From WHSW01 sp963767475 (GTDB lineage: Bacteria > Actinomycetota > Thermoleophilia > Solirubrobacterales > 70-9), in the NCBI GenBank assembly GCA_963767475.1, contig CAVYEI010000002.1:1612001-1676000 (forward strand): DNA of 64,000 nucleotides. The letters run 5' to 3'. A program made the translations under genes and the position numbers. Under the pieces are notes generated by a model, which saw only the letters and a list, made by a program, of their open reading frames with translations, was not told where the DNA came from and searched no databases. Shown here in pieces: positions 26,352 through 34,636 of the stretch; the first letter of the stretch is position 1, and the number at the start of each line of letters is the position of its first letter.

Positions 26352-27621
26352 TTGAGTTCCTCCTTCGTCGAAGTCCCTGGAACCGATCGATTCCGAACGG
26401 CTCGAGAAGCTGAGGCTTGCTGCCGGAGGTGATGAACTGGGCCATCGCCTTGCCGGCCGGCGAGGCGAGCGTCACCCCCTGCATCGCGTATCCGGTGGCC
26501 ACGTAGGTGTTGCTGAACGAAGTTCGGTCGAGGACCGGCAGCCCGTCGGGCGTGATCGGCCGCATCCCGGCCCATCGCTCCTCGATCTCGGCCGAGGCCC
26601 AGGGCTTGAAGACGCGTTTGGCGGCGGTCACGATGTCGTCGATCCGGCGCTCGTCGAGGCGCGTATTGAGGCCACTGAACTCCATCGTCCCGCCGATCCG
26701 CATCCGGTCGCCGAGCGGTGTGCAGCCGACGTGGACGTCGGCGAGCAGGATCGAGTGGCTCGGGATCACCGTGGGCTCGACGAAGAAGCTGTAGCCCTTG
26801 CCCGCCTGCATCGGGAAGCGGACGCCGAGCAGCTTCGCCAGCGGGCTGGTCCAGGCGCCCGCGGCGAGCATGAAGGCGTCGGCGGAGAAGTCACCCCCCG
26901 CGGTGCGCGCGGCCGTCACCCGGGTGCCGTTGGTCTCGAAGGCCGTGACCTCGGCGTCCTCGACGATCTCGACGTCCATCCGCCGAAGCGCGTCGGCGAT
27001 TCCCGAGGTGTAGCTGTCGGGCCGCACGTGCCAGTGCTGGCGGACGGTGAAGCCTCCGTTGATCTGCTCGGCGAGCGCCGGCTCGAGCCGGTGCAGCTCG
27101 GCCTCGTCGAGAACGTCGTCGGGGAGCTCGTAGCCGAAGGCCCGCATCGGGTGGAGCTTCGCCAGCTCCTCGCGCGCCGTCGCCGGATCGCGGGCGGCGA
27201 CGAGCATTCCCTGGCGGTGAAGCTCGAACTCAACCCCGTCGTCACGCATCTCCTCGACCAGGTCGAAGACGTCGTGCCCGAGCGCCGCGAGGCTCTGCAC
27301 GCCGTGCTCGTGGTCGCGCGGGTTGCAGTAGGTCCAGAAGCGCAGCAGCCATGGGGTGAGCTCGGGAAGCTTTCGCAGCTGGAAGTAGAGGGCCGAGCTG
27401 CGGTCGACCAGCGAGCGCAGCCCGTACCAGGTGAGCCCGGGCTCGGGGAGCGGGCCGGCCTGCGCCGGGCAGACCCAGCCGCCGTTTCCCCAGGAGGCGC
27501 CGCTGCCGACCCGGCGGGCCTCGATCACGGTGACTTCGACGCCGCGCTGGCGCAGGTAGTAGGCGGAGCAGAGGCCGGCGACGCCGCCTCCGACCACGAC
27601 CACGGACTTCGGCGAACTCAA
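26344..27621 (-). CDS. FAD-dependent amino acid dehydrogenase/oxidase (DadA-like)
   Basis: A 425-residue flavoprotein. VVVVGGGVAGLCSAYYLRQR is the FAD-binding motif at the N-terminus, GSGASWGNGGWVCPAQAGPL follows, and the C-terminal region reads GMRPITPDGLPVLDRT and VATGYAMQGVTLASPAGKAMA, as in D-amino-acid dehydrogenases and related glycine/sarcosine-type oxidases. The start is TTG, lying within the RidA stop (TTGA) with GGTGGGGGC upstream. Oxidation of an amine to an imine, then hydrolysis by the coupled RidA, fits the order of the genes. Confidence 0.9.
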   Translation of the reverse strand: MSSPKSVVVVGGGVAGLCSAYYLRQRGVEVTVIEARRVGSGASWGNGGWVCPAQAGPLPEPGLTWYGLRSLVDRSSALYFQLRKLPELTPWLLRFWTYCNPRDHEHGVQSLAALGHDVFDLVEEMRDDGVEFELHRQGMLVAARDPATAREELAKLHPMRAFGYELPDDVLDEAELHRLEPALAEQINGGFTVRQHWHVRPDSYTSGIADALRRMDVEIVEDAEVTAFETNGTRVTAARTAGGDFSADAFMLAAGAWTSPLAKLLGVRFPMQAGKGYSFFVEPTVIPSHSILLADVHVGCTPLGDRMRIGGTMEFSGLNTRLDERRIDDIVTAAKRVFKPWASAEIEERWAGMRPITPDGLPVLDRTSFSNTYVATGYAMQGVTLASPAGKAMAQFITSGSKPQLLEPFGIDRFQGLRRRRNSNG

Positions 27622-28049
27622 GCCCCCACCGCCGCCGTCAGTTGGACCTCGACCAGCAGGCCTTCGACCGGAAAGCCGGCGACCACGAGGGTGGTCCGCG
27701 CCGGGCGCGGCGGGGGAAACGTGGCCGCGAACTGCGCGTTCCACTCGGCGAAGTCGGCGCGGTCGGCGAGCCAGCACTCCACTCGCAGGACCTGCTCCGG
27801 CCCGGAGCCCGCCTCGGTGAGCACCGCGAGCGCGTCCGCGAGCACGATCCGCAGCTGCCCGGCGAAATCCTCGCACCGCAGGGCCCCGGTGGCGGGGTCG
27901 ACCGCCGCGCGCCCGGAGAGGTAGATCACGTCGCCCCAGCGGATCGCGTCCGAGATCAGGGCGCCGTCCACACCTGCGTTTAGGCTGGTCCCCTGTCCGA
28001 GAAGCACGGAATCACGTGAGTAACGCAGGTCATCAGGTGGTCTGACCAT
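27618..28049 (-). CDS. RidA/YjgF-family protein (enamine/imine deaminase)
   Basis: A 143-residue RidA-like protein. GDVIYLSGRAAVDPATGAL, DFAGQLRIVLADALAVLTEAG, VLRVECWLAD and ARTTLVVAGFPVEGLLVEVQ are in family order. RidA proteins hydrolyse 2-imino acids formed by amino acid oxidases. The ATG at 28049 fits a leaderless message, since a -10-like TACCTT ends six bases before it. A GTG at 28007 would give a more usual 129-residue protein. It is the first gene of the catabolic operon, and its start overlaps a GntR-type operator. Confidence 0.85.
   Translation of the reverse strand: MVRPPDDLRYSRDSVLLGQGTSLNAGVDGALISDAIRWGDVIYLSGRAAVDPATGALRCEDFAGQLRIVLADALAVLTEAGSGPEQVLRVECWLADRADFAEWNAQFAATFPPPRPARTTLVVAGFPVEGLLVEVQLTAAVGA
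28038..28048 (-). promoter_or_regulatory. Predicted GntR/FadR-type operator at the RidA start
   Basis: TGGTCTGACCA is a perfect 11-bp palindrome and fits the core TNGTnnnACNA typical of FadR-subfamily GntR regulators. It covers the first codons of the catabolic operon, so a bound regulator would block initiation. The regulator gene itself starts 110 bp away. Confidence 0.65.
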
Positions 28050-28055
28050 AAGATG

Positions 28056-28085
28056 AAGGTAGCAGCCTGGTTCCCCGTTCGTCAA
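28056..28085 (-). promoter_or_regulatory. Predicted promoter of the RidA operon
   Basis: On the minus strand TTGACG (28085-28080) is separated by 18 bp from TACCTT (28061-28056). Initiation about seven bases later would fall on the A of the ATG at 28049, giving a leaderless transcript whose first bases are the operator. Confidence 0.45.
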
Positions 28086-28118
28086 GTTGCCGCCCGCTCG
28101 CCCAGCCCGTCAGGTAAG

Positions 28119-28129
28119 TGGTCAGATCA
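28119..28129 (+). promoter_or_regulatory. Predicted GntR/FadR-type operator upstream of the regulator gene
   Basis: TGGTCAGATCA matches TGGTnnGAyCA and lies 28 bp before the regulator start, where it could mediate autoregulation. Confidence 0.55.
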
Positions 28130-28157
28130 TCAGCTTTTGCATTAACCTCTGATCTCG

Positions 28158-28892
28158 ATGGAAGCCTCGCCAGCAAAGGTCTCGCTCGCGCCCGCCTCGC
28201 GGCGCAAGCTCTCCGAGACCGTCGCCCAACAGCTGCTGGAGGCCTTCCGCGATCTGCCGCCGGGGACCAAGGTTCCCTCCGAGCGCGAGCTGACCAAGGA
28301 GCTCGGCGTCGGCCGATCGACGGTCCGCGAGGCGCTCAACGGGCTCGCCGTGCTCGGCGTGCTCACGATCCGCCACGGACAGGGCGCCTTCATCGCCGAC
28401 GAGCCGCCGAAGGAGGAGACCGAGGCGGCTGACGCCCCGCACTCGATCCTGACCGCGGCGCTCGAGCGCGGCGAGACGCGTGAGTTCATCGAGGCACGCC
28501 TGATGGTCGAGGTCGAGCTCACGCGGCTGGCGGCCGAGCGCCGAACGGACGAGGACCTGCAGCGGATCGAGGCCGCGCTCACGCTCCAGGAGCACAGCCT
28601 CTCCGCCAAGGACCTCGACGCAACGCTCAGCGTCGCCACCTCGTTCAACGTATTGCTGGCCGAGGCGGCGCACAACGAGGTGCTCGCGGCGATGATCCAG
28701 ACCTTCGTCGAGCTGATGAAGGAGCGCGGCGACAGGCTGTATGCGCTGCCCGGCTTCGGCGATTGGGATCTGGCCGAGCACCGCGGCATCTACGAGGCGG
28801 TTCGCGATCAGGACAGCGATCGCGCCGCCGACCTGATGCGCCGCCACATCCTCGAACTCGCCGACCGTTACCGCGAGGCCGGCGCCGGCTAA
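28158..28892 (+). CDS. GntR-family transcriptional regulator, FadR subfamily (FCD domain)
   Basis: A 244-residue regulator. The winged helix-turn-helix spans residues 15-80: KLSETVAQQLLEAF, PPGTKVPSERELTKELGVGR, STVREALNGLAVLGVLTIRH. A helical FCD effector domain follows (EARLMVEVELTRLAAERR, the ligand/metal region with FNVLLAEAAHNEV, and DLAEHRGIYEAVRDQD with its His). FCD regulators sense organic or amino acids. Its position between the catabolic and transport operons, and the matching sites around it, make it the likely local regulator. Confidence 0.95.
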   Translation: MEASPAKVSLAPASRRKLSETVAQQLLEAFRDLPPGTKVPSERELTKELGVGRSTVREALNGLAVLGVLTIRHGQGAFIADEPPKEETEAADAPHSILTAALERGETREFIEARLMVEVELTRLAAERRTDEDLQRIEAALTLQEHSLSAKDLDATLSVATSFNVLLAEAAHNEVLAAMIQTFVELMKERGDRLYALPGFGDWDLAEHRGIYEAVRDQDSDRAADLMRRHILELADRYREAGAG

Positions 28893-28949
28893 TCCTCTCG
28901 CTAGCGGGGGGTTGCGGGCAGCACAGGGGTGGCGTGCTCACACATCATC

Positions 28950-28969
28950 TGGTATGATCACCTGATCAT
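28950..28969 (+). promoter_or_regulatory. Predicted GntR-type operator over the transporter promoter
   Basis: TGGTATGATCA (28950-28960) matches TGGTnnGAyCA, and the overlapping arms ATGATCA/TGATCAT separated by CC form an inverted repeat at 28954-28969. A good -10 hexamer, TATGAT (28953-28958), lies inside the site. No clear -35 is seen at the right distance. Repressor binding here would block transcription of the binding-protein gene. Confidence 0.55.
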
Positions 28970-29014
28970 TGGATGCACAGACAAGGATTGTCTAAACCAC
29001 CAAGGAGGACCTTC

Positions 29015-30652
29015 ATGCGGTCAGTGAGCGATAGTTCGTGGTTCAGCCGGGGATGGGGGGCGCGGGCTTTGGCGACTGCCGTACTGCTGGTCCTGATGGT
29101 CTTCGTGGCCGCCTGTGACAGCAGCAGCGACTCGACCGGCGAGACGTCCGCCAGCGGCGAGACCTCCGGGACCGCGGAGGGCGAGCCGGTCAGCGGCGGA
29201 ACCCTGACCTTCGCCCGGGCGCTGGACGCCGAGGCGGGACTGAACCCGATCAACGCTCCCAACAACGGCTCGATCTTCACGATCCAGCAGATCTTCGACC
29301 AACTGGTCGAGGCCGAGGCGGGCGCCGAGCCGGTTCCCGGCCTGGCCGAATCCTGGGACACCTCCGAGGACGGTCTCGAGTGGACCTTCCATCTGCGCGA
29401 GGCGCAGTTCTCGAACGGCGACCCGGTGACCGCCGAGGACGTGCAGTTCTCGATCGAGCGCTTCGCCGATCCGGATATCAACGTCGCCTACCCCGCCCTC
29501 GGCGCCGCGATCAAGTCGGTCGACGTCGTCGATGACAGCACGGTCAAGGTGACGCTGAGCGAGGTCGACGGTGCGTTCCTCGACAACATCGCGATGTTCG
29601 CGGCGGCGATCGTGCCGAAGAAGGTCGTCGAAGAGGTCGGAGACAAGGAGTTCGCCGAGAACCCGGTCGGCTCGGGCCCGTTCATGGTCACCGAGTTCAC
29701 CCGCGGGCAGCGCACGGTGCTCGAGCGCAACCCGAACTACTGGCGTGAGGGCGAGCCCTACCTCGACAGCGTCGTCTTCGAGTTCGTCCCCGACTCCAAC
29801 ACCCGCACGCTCCAGCTGCGCTCGGGTCAGGCCGACGTCGCCGACGGTATCCCCTACAACCAGGTCGAATCGCTCGACGCCAGCGAGGGGATCACGGTCG
29901 AGGTCGCCGACTCACTGAAGTGGGATGCGATCTGGCTCAACAACTCCGAGCCACCGCTCGACGAGCCCGAGGTGCGCCGGGCGCTCAGCTACGCGACCCC
30001 CAGGGAGCAGATCCTGGAGACCGTGCTGTTCGGCAACGCAACCGTCGCCAACAGCCTCATCCCCCCGGTCAAGTACTGGGACGAGTCGATCGAGCCGCAC
30101 CCCTATGACATCGAACAGGCTCAGGCGTCGCTCGACGAGTCAAGCGTCCCGGACGGGTTCGATATCGACCTCGAGATCCCCTCGGGCGACGCGGTCGAGA
30201 AGCAGACGGCCGAGATCATCAAGGCGGAGTGGGCGAAGATCGGCGTCAACGTGACGATCGTCCCCGGTGACTTCGGCACCATGTTCGGCGACTGGCTCGC
30301 GGGCAAGGGCGGACAGGCCGCCACCTTCCCCGGCGACGCCCTCTCCAGCGACACGCTCTCCGACGACGAGATCGCGGCGCTGGTCTACAGCCCCGAGTCC
30401 GGCCTCAACTCGCTGGGCACGTTCTACGAGAACCCGGAGGTGATCGAGCTGCTCGCCGATGCGAAGAGCACCGTCGACGAGGAGGAGCGCGCCGCCGCGT
30501 TCTCCGAGATCCAACAGATCGCGATGGATGACGCCCCGGCTGTGCCACTGTTCTTCACCAAGTCCGTGACCGGTTTTCAGGACAAGGTCCAGAACTTCCA
30601 GACCTACCCGATCGGCTGGTGGCCGCTGCGTGAGGTCTGGCTGTCCGAGTAG
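29015..30652 (+). CDS. ABC transporter substrate-binding lipoprotein, peptide family (SBP_bac_5)
   Basis: A 545-residue lipoprotein. The ATG at 29015 has AAGGAGG upstream and begins a long signal peptide with lipobox VFVAAC, followed by a Ser/Asp/Thr-rich linker. Family signatures are GLAESWDTSEDGLEWTFHLR, AQFSNGDPVTAEDVQFSIER and NPVGSGPF near residue 205. It is the first gene of a complete transporter operon; a hairpin terminator after it separates it from the permeases so it can be overproduced. It delivers the presumed substrate of the adjacent catabolic operon. Confidence 0.95.
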   Translation: MRSVSDSSWFSRGWGARALATAVLLVLMVFVAACDSSSDSTGETSASGETSGTAEGEPVSGGTLTFARALDAEAGLNPINAPNNGSIFTIQQIFDQLVEAEAGAEPVPGLAESWDTSEDGLEWTFHLREAQFSNGDPVTAEDVQFSIERFADPDINVAYPALGAAIKSVDVVDDSTVKVTLSEVDGAFLDNIAMFAAAIVPKKVVEEVGDKEFAENPVGSGPFMVTEFTRGQRTVLERNPNYWREGEPYLDSVVFEFVPDSNTRTLQLRSGQADVADGIPYNQVESLDASEGITVEVADSLKWDAIWLNNSEPPLDEPEVRRALSYATPREQILETVLFGNATVANSLIPPVKYWDESIEPHPYDIEQAQASLDESSVPDGFDIDLEIPSGDAVEKQTAEIIKAEWAKIGVNVTIVPGDFGTMFGDWLAGKGGQAATFPGDALSSDTLSDDEIAALVYSPESGLNSLGTFYENPEVIELLADAKSTVDEEERAAAFSEIQQIAMDDAPAVPLFFTKSVTGFQDKVQNFQTYPIGWWPLREVWLSE

Positions 30653-30684
30653 CGAATGCGGGTTGCGTAGTCAGCCACGCGACG

Positions 30685-30730
30685 ACCGCCTGGACGGGCC
30701 CTCCGGTCCGTCCAGGCGGTTGACTTTTTC
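30685..30730 (+). terminator. Intercistronic hairpin terminator after the binding-protein gene
   Basis: A 13-bp perfect stem (ACCGCCTGGACGG and its complement at 30708-30720) with a ten-base loop is followed by TTGACTTTTT. It lies 33 bp after the stop and 37 bp before the permease start. As an incomplete terminator it would keep the binding protein in excess over the membrane subunits. Confidence 0.85.
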
Positions 30731-30766
30731 GCCGGCCGCGAGCGCCGACCCCGGGACCCCCGGCCG

Positions 30767-31699
30767 ATGACCGCCTACATCCTCCGACGCGTCGTCCAGG
30801 CGATTCCGGTCTTGATCGGGGTGACGCTGGCTTCCTTCATCCTCATCCACCTGGTCCCGGGCGATCCGGCGAGGACCGCGCTCGGGCCGCAGGCCCCCCC
30901 GGAGGCGATCGCGGCCCTGAACGCGCAGCTGGGGCTCGATCAGCCGGTGATCACCCAGTACGCCGACTTCGTCACCGGGGCGGTGACGCTCGACTTCGGC
31001 GACTCGATCACCCAGCAAACGGCGATCGGCCCGCTGATCGCCGACCAGATCCCGGTGACCGTCTACCTGCTGATCTACTCGGTGGCGATCGCGATCGTGG
31101 TCGCGGTTCCGCTGGCGGTGATCTCGGCGCTGCGGCGAAACCGCGCCCCCGACCACGTGATCCGGCTGTTCTCGATGGTCACCTTCGCGATGCCCTCGTT
31201 CCTGCTCGGGCTGTTGCTGATCCTCTTCTTCAGCCTCAAGCTCGGCTGGCTGCCGACGGCGGGCTACGGCGAGGGCTTCGTCGGCCATCTGCGCGGCCTC
31301 ACCCTGCCCGCGATCACGGTCGGTCTCTACCTCGCCCCGATCCTCTTGCGCACGCTCCGGGTCGGGATCATCGAAACGCTGACCGCCGAGTACATCGAGG
31401 CCGCCCGGGCGCGCGGCTTGAGCGAGCGCCGGATCGTGCTCAAGCACGTGCTTCGCAACTCGCTGATCTCGACCGTGACCGTGCTCGGGCTCAACATCGG
31501 CTTCCTGCTCTCGGGTCTGGTGATCATCGAGAACGTCTTCGCGCTCCCCGGGCTGGGCAGCGAGCTGGTCGGAGCGATCCTCGAGCGCGACTACCCGATG
31601 ATCCAGGCGCTGACCCTGATCTTCGCCGTCGCCGTGATCATGATCAACCTGCTCACCGACCTCGCCTACGCGAAGCTCGATCCGCGGGTGCGTCTGTGA
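30767..31699 (+). CDS. ABC transporter permease, DppB/OppB family
   Basis: A 310-residue membrane protein with about six helices. MTAYILRRVVQAIPVLIGV and FILIHLVPGDPA are the DppB N-terminal hallmark. The EAA loop lies near residue 205 (YIEAARARGLSERRIVLKHV), and FALPGLGSELVGAI is conserved near the end. It forms the heterodimeric channel with the next gene, which starts within its stop codon (GTGA). Confidence 0.96.
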   Translation: MTAYILRRVVQAIPVLIGVTLASFILIHLVPGDPARTALGPQAPPEAIAALNAQLGLDQPVITQYADFVTGAVTLDFGDSITQQTAIGPLIADQIPVTVYLLIYSVAIAIVVAVPLAVISALRRNRAPDHVIRLFSMVTFAMPSFLLGLLLILFFSLKLGWLPTAGYGEGFVGHLRGLTLPAITVGLYLAPILLRTLRVGIIETLTAEYIEAARARGLSERRIVLKHVLRNSLISTVTVLGLNIGFLLSGLVIIENVFALPGLGSELVGAILERDYPMIQALTLIFAVAVIMINLLTDLAYAKLDPRVRL

Positions 31700-32622
31700 G
31701 CTCGGAGGCCCGCGCCCCCGACGTGGCTCCCGAGCTCCCGCCGTCGATCGGCGGCGACACGGCCGCCCGACTGCGCCGCCGCGGCGCCTCCGAGCGCCGC
31801 TGGGCGTCGGTGACCCTGTGGGTCGGGGTCGCGATCATCGCCGTGATCACCATCCTCTCCTTCGGCGCGCCCCTGTTCGGCTTCGAGAACCCCAACCAGC
31901 AGAACCTGGCCGAGTCGCTTCAGGCGCCGTCATGGGCGCATCCCTTCGGCACCGACACGCTCGGGCGCGACATCCTCACCCGGGTCGTCTACGGCGGCCG
32001 CATCGACCTCACCTTCGCCGTGATCACGACGATCGTCCCCTTCTTCCTCGGCGCTCTCGTCGGCGCCTACGCCGGCTATCGCGGTGGCTGGGTCGACACG
32101 GTGGTCAACCGGCTCGTCGACACGGTGGTCGCCTTTCCGTTCATCGTCCTGATCCTGGCGATCGTCGCGATCACCGGGCCGGGCCTGACCGGCGCCTACA
32201 TCGGCGTGTTCGCGGTCGGCTGGGCCCTCTACGCGCGCCTGACCCGCGGCGAGATGCTGGTCGAGCGCGAGAAGGAGTACGTGCTGGCGGCGAAGACGCT
32301 CGGCTACTCGACCTGGCGAATCGTCTTTCGCCACGCGCTGCCCAACGTGCTGCGCGCCAGCATCGTCTTCTCGATGGCCGACATCGTGCTCAACATCCTC
32401 CTGCTCTCGGCGCTCTCCTACCTCGGCCTCGGTGTCGCGCCGCCGTCGCCCGAGTGGGGGGCGCTGGTCGCCGAGGGCAAGGACGTGATCCTCACCGCCT
32501 GGTGGGTCGCGACCCTGCCCGGGCTGGTGATCGTGATCGTCGGCGTCGGCTTCAGCCTGATCGGGGACGGGCTCGCCGATCGGCTGGGCAAGGACTTCAC
32601 GCTCACCGGGGGCGAGCGATGA
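31696..32622 (+). CDS. ABC transporter permease, DppC/OppC family
   Basis: A 308-residue permease with a GTG start overlapping the DppB stop. HPFGTDTLGRDILTRVVYGG is the family hallmark, and EREKEYVLAAKTLGYSTWRI is the EAA loop that docks the ATPases. SYLGLGVAPPSPEWGALVAEG is also typical. It pairs with the DppB-type subunit. Confidence 0.96.
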   Translation: MSSEARAPDVAPELPPSIGGDTAARLRRRGASERRWASVTLWVGVAIIAVITILSFGAPLFGFENPNQQNLAESLQAPSWAHPFGTDTLGRDILTRVVYGGRIDLTFAVITTIVPFFLGALVGAYAGYRGGWVDTVVNRLVDTVVAFPFIVLILAIVAITGPGLTGAYIGVFAVGWALYARLTRGEMLVEREKEYVLAAKTLGYSTWRIVFRHALPNVLRASIVFSMADIVLNILLLSALSYLGLGVAPPSPEWGALVAEGKDVILTAWWVATLPGLVIVIVGVGFSLIGDGLADRLGKDFTLTGGER

Positions 32623-33623
32623 GCTCCGCCAACGGGCGGCCCGAGCCCGGGAGCACGCTGCTCGAGGTGCGCGACCTGACGATCGGCTTCCCGGCCGGCG
32701 AGGCACCGCTGCTGGCGGCCGATCGGGTCGGCTTCAAGGTCGCGGCGGGGCGCACGCTCGGCCTGGTCGGCGAATCCGGCTGTGGCAAGAGCGTCACCCT
32801 GCGCTCGCTGATGGGCCTGGTGCCGTACCCGGGCGAGGTCCTCTCGGGCGAGATTCACTGGCGTGGCGAGAACCTGCTCGGCGCCTCCAAGCGGCGGCTC
32901 GCCGAGTTGCGTGGGCCCGAGATCGCGATGATCTTCCAGGACCCCTCGGCGTGTCTGAACCCGGTGTTCACGATCGGCGACCAGATGGTGGAGACGCTGC
33001 GAAAGCGGGCCGGACTCGGGAAGGCGGAGGCGCGAACGCGGGCGATCGAGCTGCTCGACCGCGTCGGCGTGCCCTCCGCGGCCCAGCGGCTGCGGGCCTA
33101 CCCGCATCAGTTCAGCGGCGGCATGAGACAGCGGGTGATGATCGCGCTGGCGATCTCCGCGCGGCCGAAGCTGCTCCTGGCCGACGAGCCGACTACGGCG
33201 CTCGACGTCACCACCCAGGAGCAGATCCTGGCGCTGCTGGTGGAGTTCCAGCAGGAGAACGGGATGGCCGTGATCCTCGTCTCGCACGACCTGGGGGTGA
33301 TCTCCGAGACCTGCGACGAGGTGGTCGTGATGTACGCCGGGCGGATGCTCGAGGCCGGCCTCGGCCCGGCCGTGATGCGCAGCCCGCGCCACCCGTACAC
33401 CAGCGGCCTGATCGAGGCGATGCCATCCCTGGAGGTCACCGACGAGGTCCCGTCGGCGCCGATCCCGGGTCAACCGCCGAACCTGGCCAAGCTTCCCCCG
33501 GGATGCCCGTTCCAGCCGCGTTGCGAGTTCAGCCGCCCCGAATGTGCGTCGATCCCGGTGACGCTCGACCTCGACCTGGTCGATCACGGCTCCGCCTGCC
33601 CGTTCGTGGAGAGCTCCCGATGA
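32619..33623 (+). CDS. ABC transporter ATP-binding protein, OppD/DppD family
   Basis: A 334-residue ATPase. Walker A is GESGCGKS near residue 52, the signature is FSGGMRQRVMIA near 165, and Walker B is LLLADEPTTALD near 185. A C-terminal oligopeptide domain follows with the cysteines GCPFQPRCEF and ACPF, which in this family can bind an Fe-S cluster. It overlaps its neighbours by four bases on both sides. Confidence 0.96.
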   Translation: MSSANGRPEPGSTLLEVRDLTIGFPAGEAPLLAADRVGFKVAAGRTLGLVGESGCGKSVTLRSLMGLVPYPGEVLSGEIHWRGENLLGASKRRLAELRGPEIAMIFQDPSACLNPVFTIGDQMVETLRKRAGLGKAEARTRAIELLDRVGVPSAAQRLRAYPHQFSGGMRQRVMIALAISARPKLLLADEPTTALDVTTQEQILALLVEFQQENGMAVILVSHDLGVISETCDEVVVMYAGRMLEAGLGPAVMRSPRHPYTSGLIEAMPSLEVTDEVPSAPIPGQPPNLAKLPPGCPFQPRCEFSRPECASIPVTLDLDLVDHGSACPFVESSR

Positions 33624-34636
33624 CGCCCGCCGAGGCCCTGCTGAGCGTCGACGGGCTGACCAAGACCTTCAGCGAGAAGCACACGGCGGCGGACAAGATG
33701 CGCCGCCGGGCGCCGGCGGTGCTGACCGCGCTCGACGACGTCGACATCGCCGTGGCGGCGGGCGAGACGCTGGGCGTCGTCGGCGAGTCGGGCAGCGGCA
33801 AATCGACCCTGGCGCGCTGCATCGTCCGGCTCTATGAGCCCGATGCCGGGTCGGTGGCCTTCGACGGCACCGACGTGCTCGCCGCCGACGCCGGCGAGCT
33901 GCGGGCGCTGCGGCGCTCGATCCAGATGATCTTCCAGGACCCGTACTCGTCGCTGAATCCGCGCCTGCGGATCGGCGACGCGGTCGCCGAGCCGGCGCGT
34001 GTGCACGGGTTGATCGAGCGCGGGGAGGAGGAGCGCTACGCCACCGAGCTGCTCGAACGGGTCGGCCTCGGGCCCGAGAGCGTGAGCCGCTACCCGCATG
34101 AGTTCTCGGGCGGACAGCGCCAGCGGATCGCGATCGCCCGCTCGCTCTCGGTGAAGCCGAGGCTGCTGATCGCCGACGAGGCGGTGAGCGCGCTCGACGT
34201 CTCGATTCAGGCCCAGCTGCTGTCGCTGCTGGAGGAGATCCGCCGCGACCTGGGGCTGACGATGATCTTCATCTCACACCAGCTCTCGGTGATCTCCCGG
34301 CTCGCCGACCGGGTCGCGATCATGTACCTCGGCCGGATCGTCGAGACCGGGGCGACCGCGGACGTGTTCGCCGATCCGCGCCACCCGTATACGCGGATGC
34401 TGCTGGCCGCCCACCCGCGCCTCGACGGCACCCGGGTTCGCGAGCCGCAGGTGACCACGGAGATGCCCTCGCCCTACGCGATCCCCGGCGGCTGTCGCTT
34501 CCACACCCGCTGCCCGCTGGCCGAGGAGGTCTGCCTGCGGGTCGACCCGCCGGCGACCGAGATCGAGTCGGCCCGGGGCGGGCACCTCTCGGCCTGTCAC
34601 GTGCTCACTCGCCGGCCCGAGGTCCCAGCCGGATGA
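33620..34636 (+). CDS. ABC transporter ATP-binding protein, OppF/DppF family
   Basis: A 338-residue ATPase. Walker A GESGSGKST lies near residue 55, the signature FSGGQRQRIAIARSL near 155 and Walker B LLIADEAVSALDVS near 180. The C-terminal domain has CRFHTRCPLAEEVC. The usual Asp-Glu-Pro after Walker B reads Asp-Glu-Ala, common in OppF proteins. With the OppD-type subunit it powers the importer. Confidence 0.96.
   Translation: MTPAEALLSVDGLTKTFSEKHTAADKMRRRAPAVLTALDDVDIAVAAGETLGVVGESGSGKSTLARCIVRLYEPDAGSVAFDGTDVLAADAGELRALRRSIQMIFQDPYSSLNPRLRIGDAVAEPARVHGLIERGEEERYATELLERVGLGPESVSRYPHEFSGGQRQRIAIARSLSVKPRLLIADEAVSALDVSIQAQLLSLLEEIRRDLGLTMIFISHQLSVISRLADRVAIMYLGRIVETGATADVFADPRHPYTRMLLAAHPRLDGTRVREPQVTTEMPSPYAIPGGCRFHTRCPLAEEVCLRVDPPATEIESARGGHLSACHVLTRRPEVPAG

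Noticed and set aside
22319..28049. A classical aromatic meta-cleavage operon
   Set aside because: The aldolase and aldehyde dehydrogenase are present, but no ring-cleavage dioxygenase, hydrolase, hydratase or decarboxylase is found in the operon.
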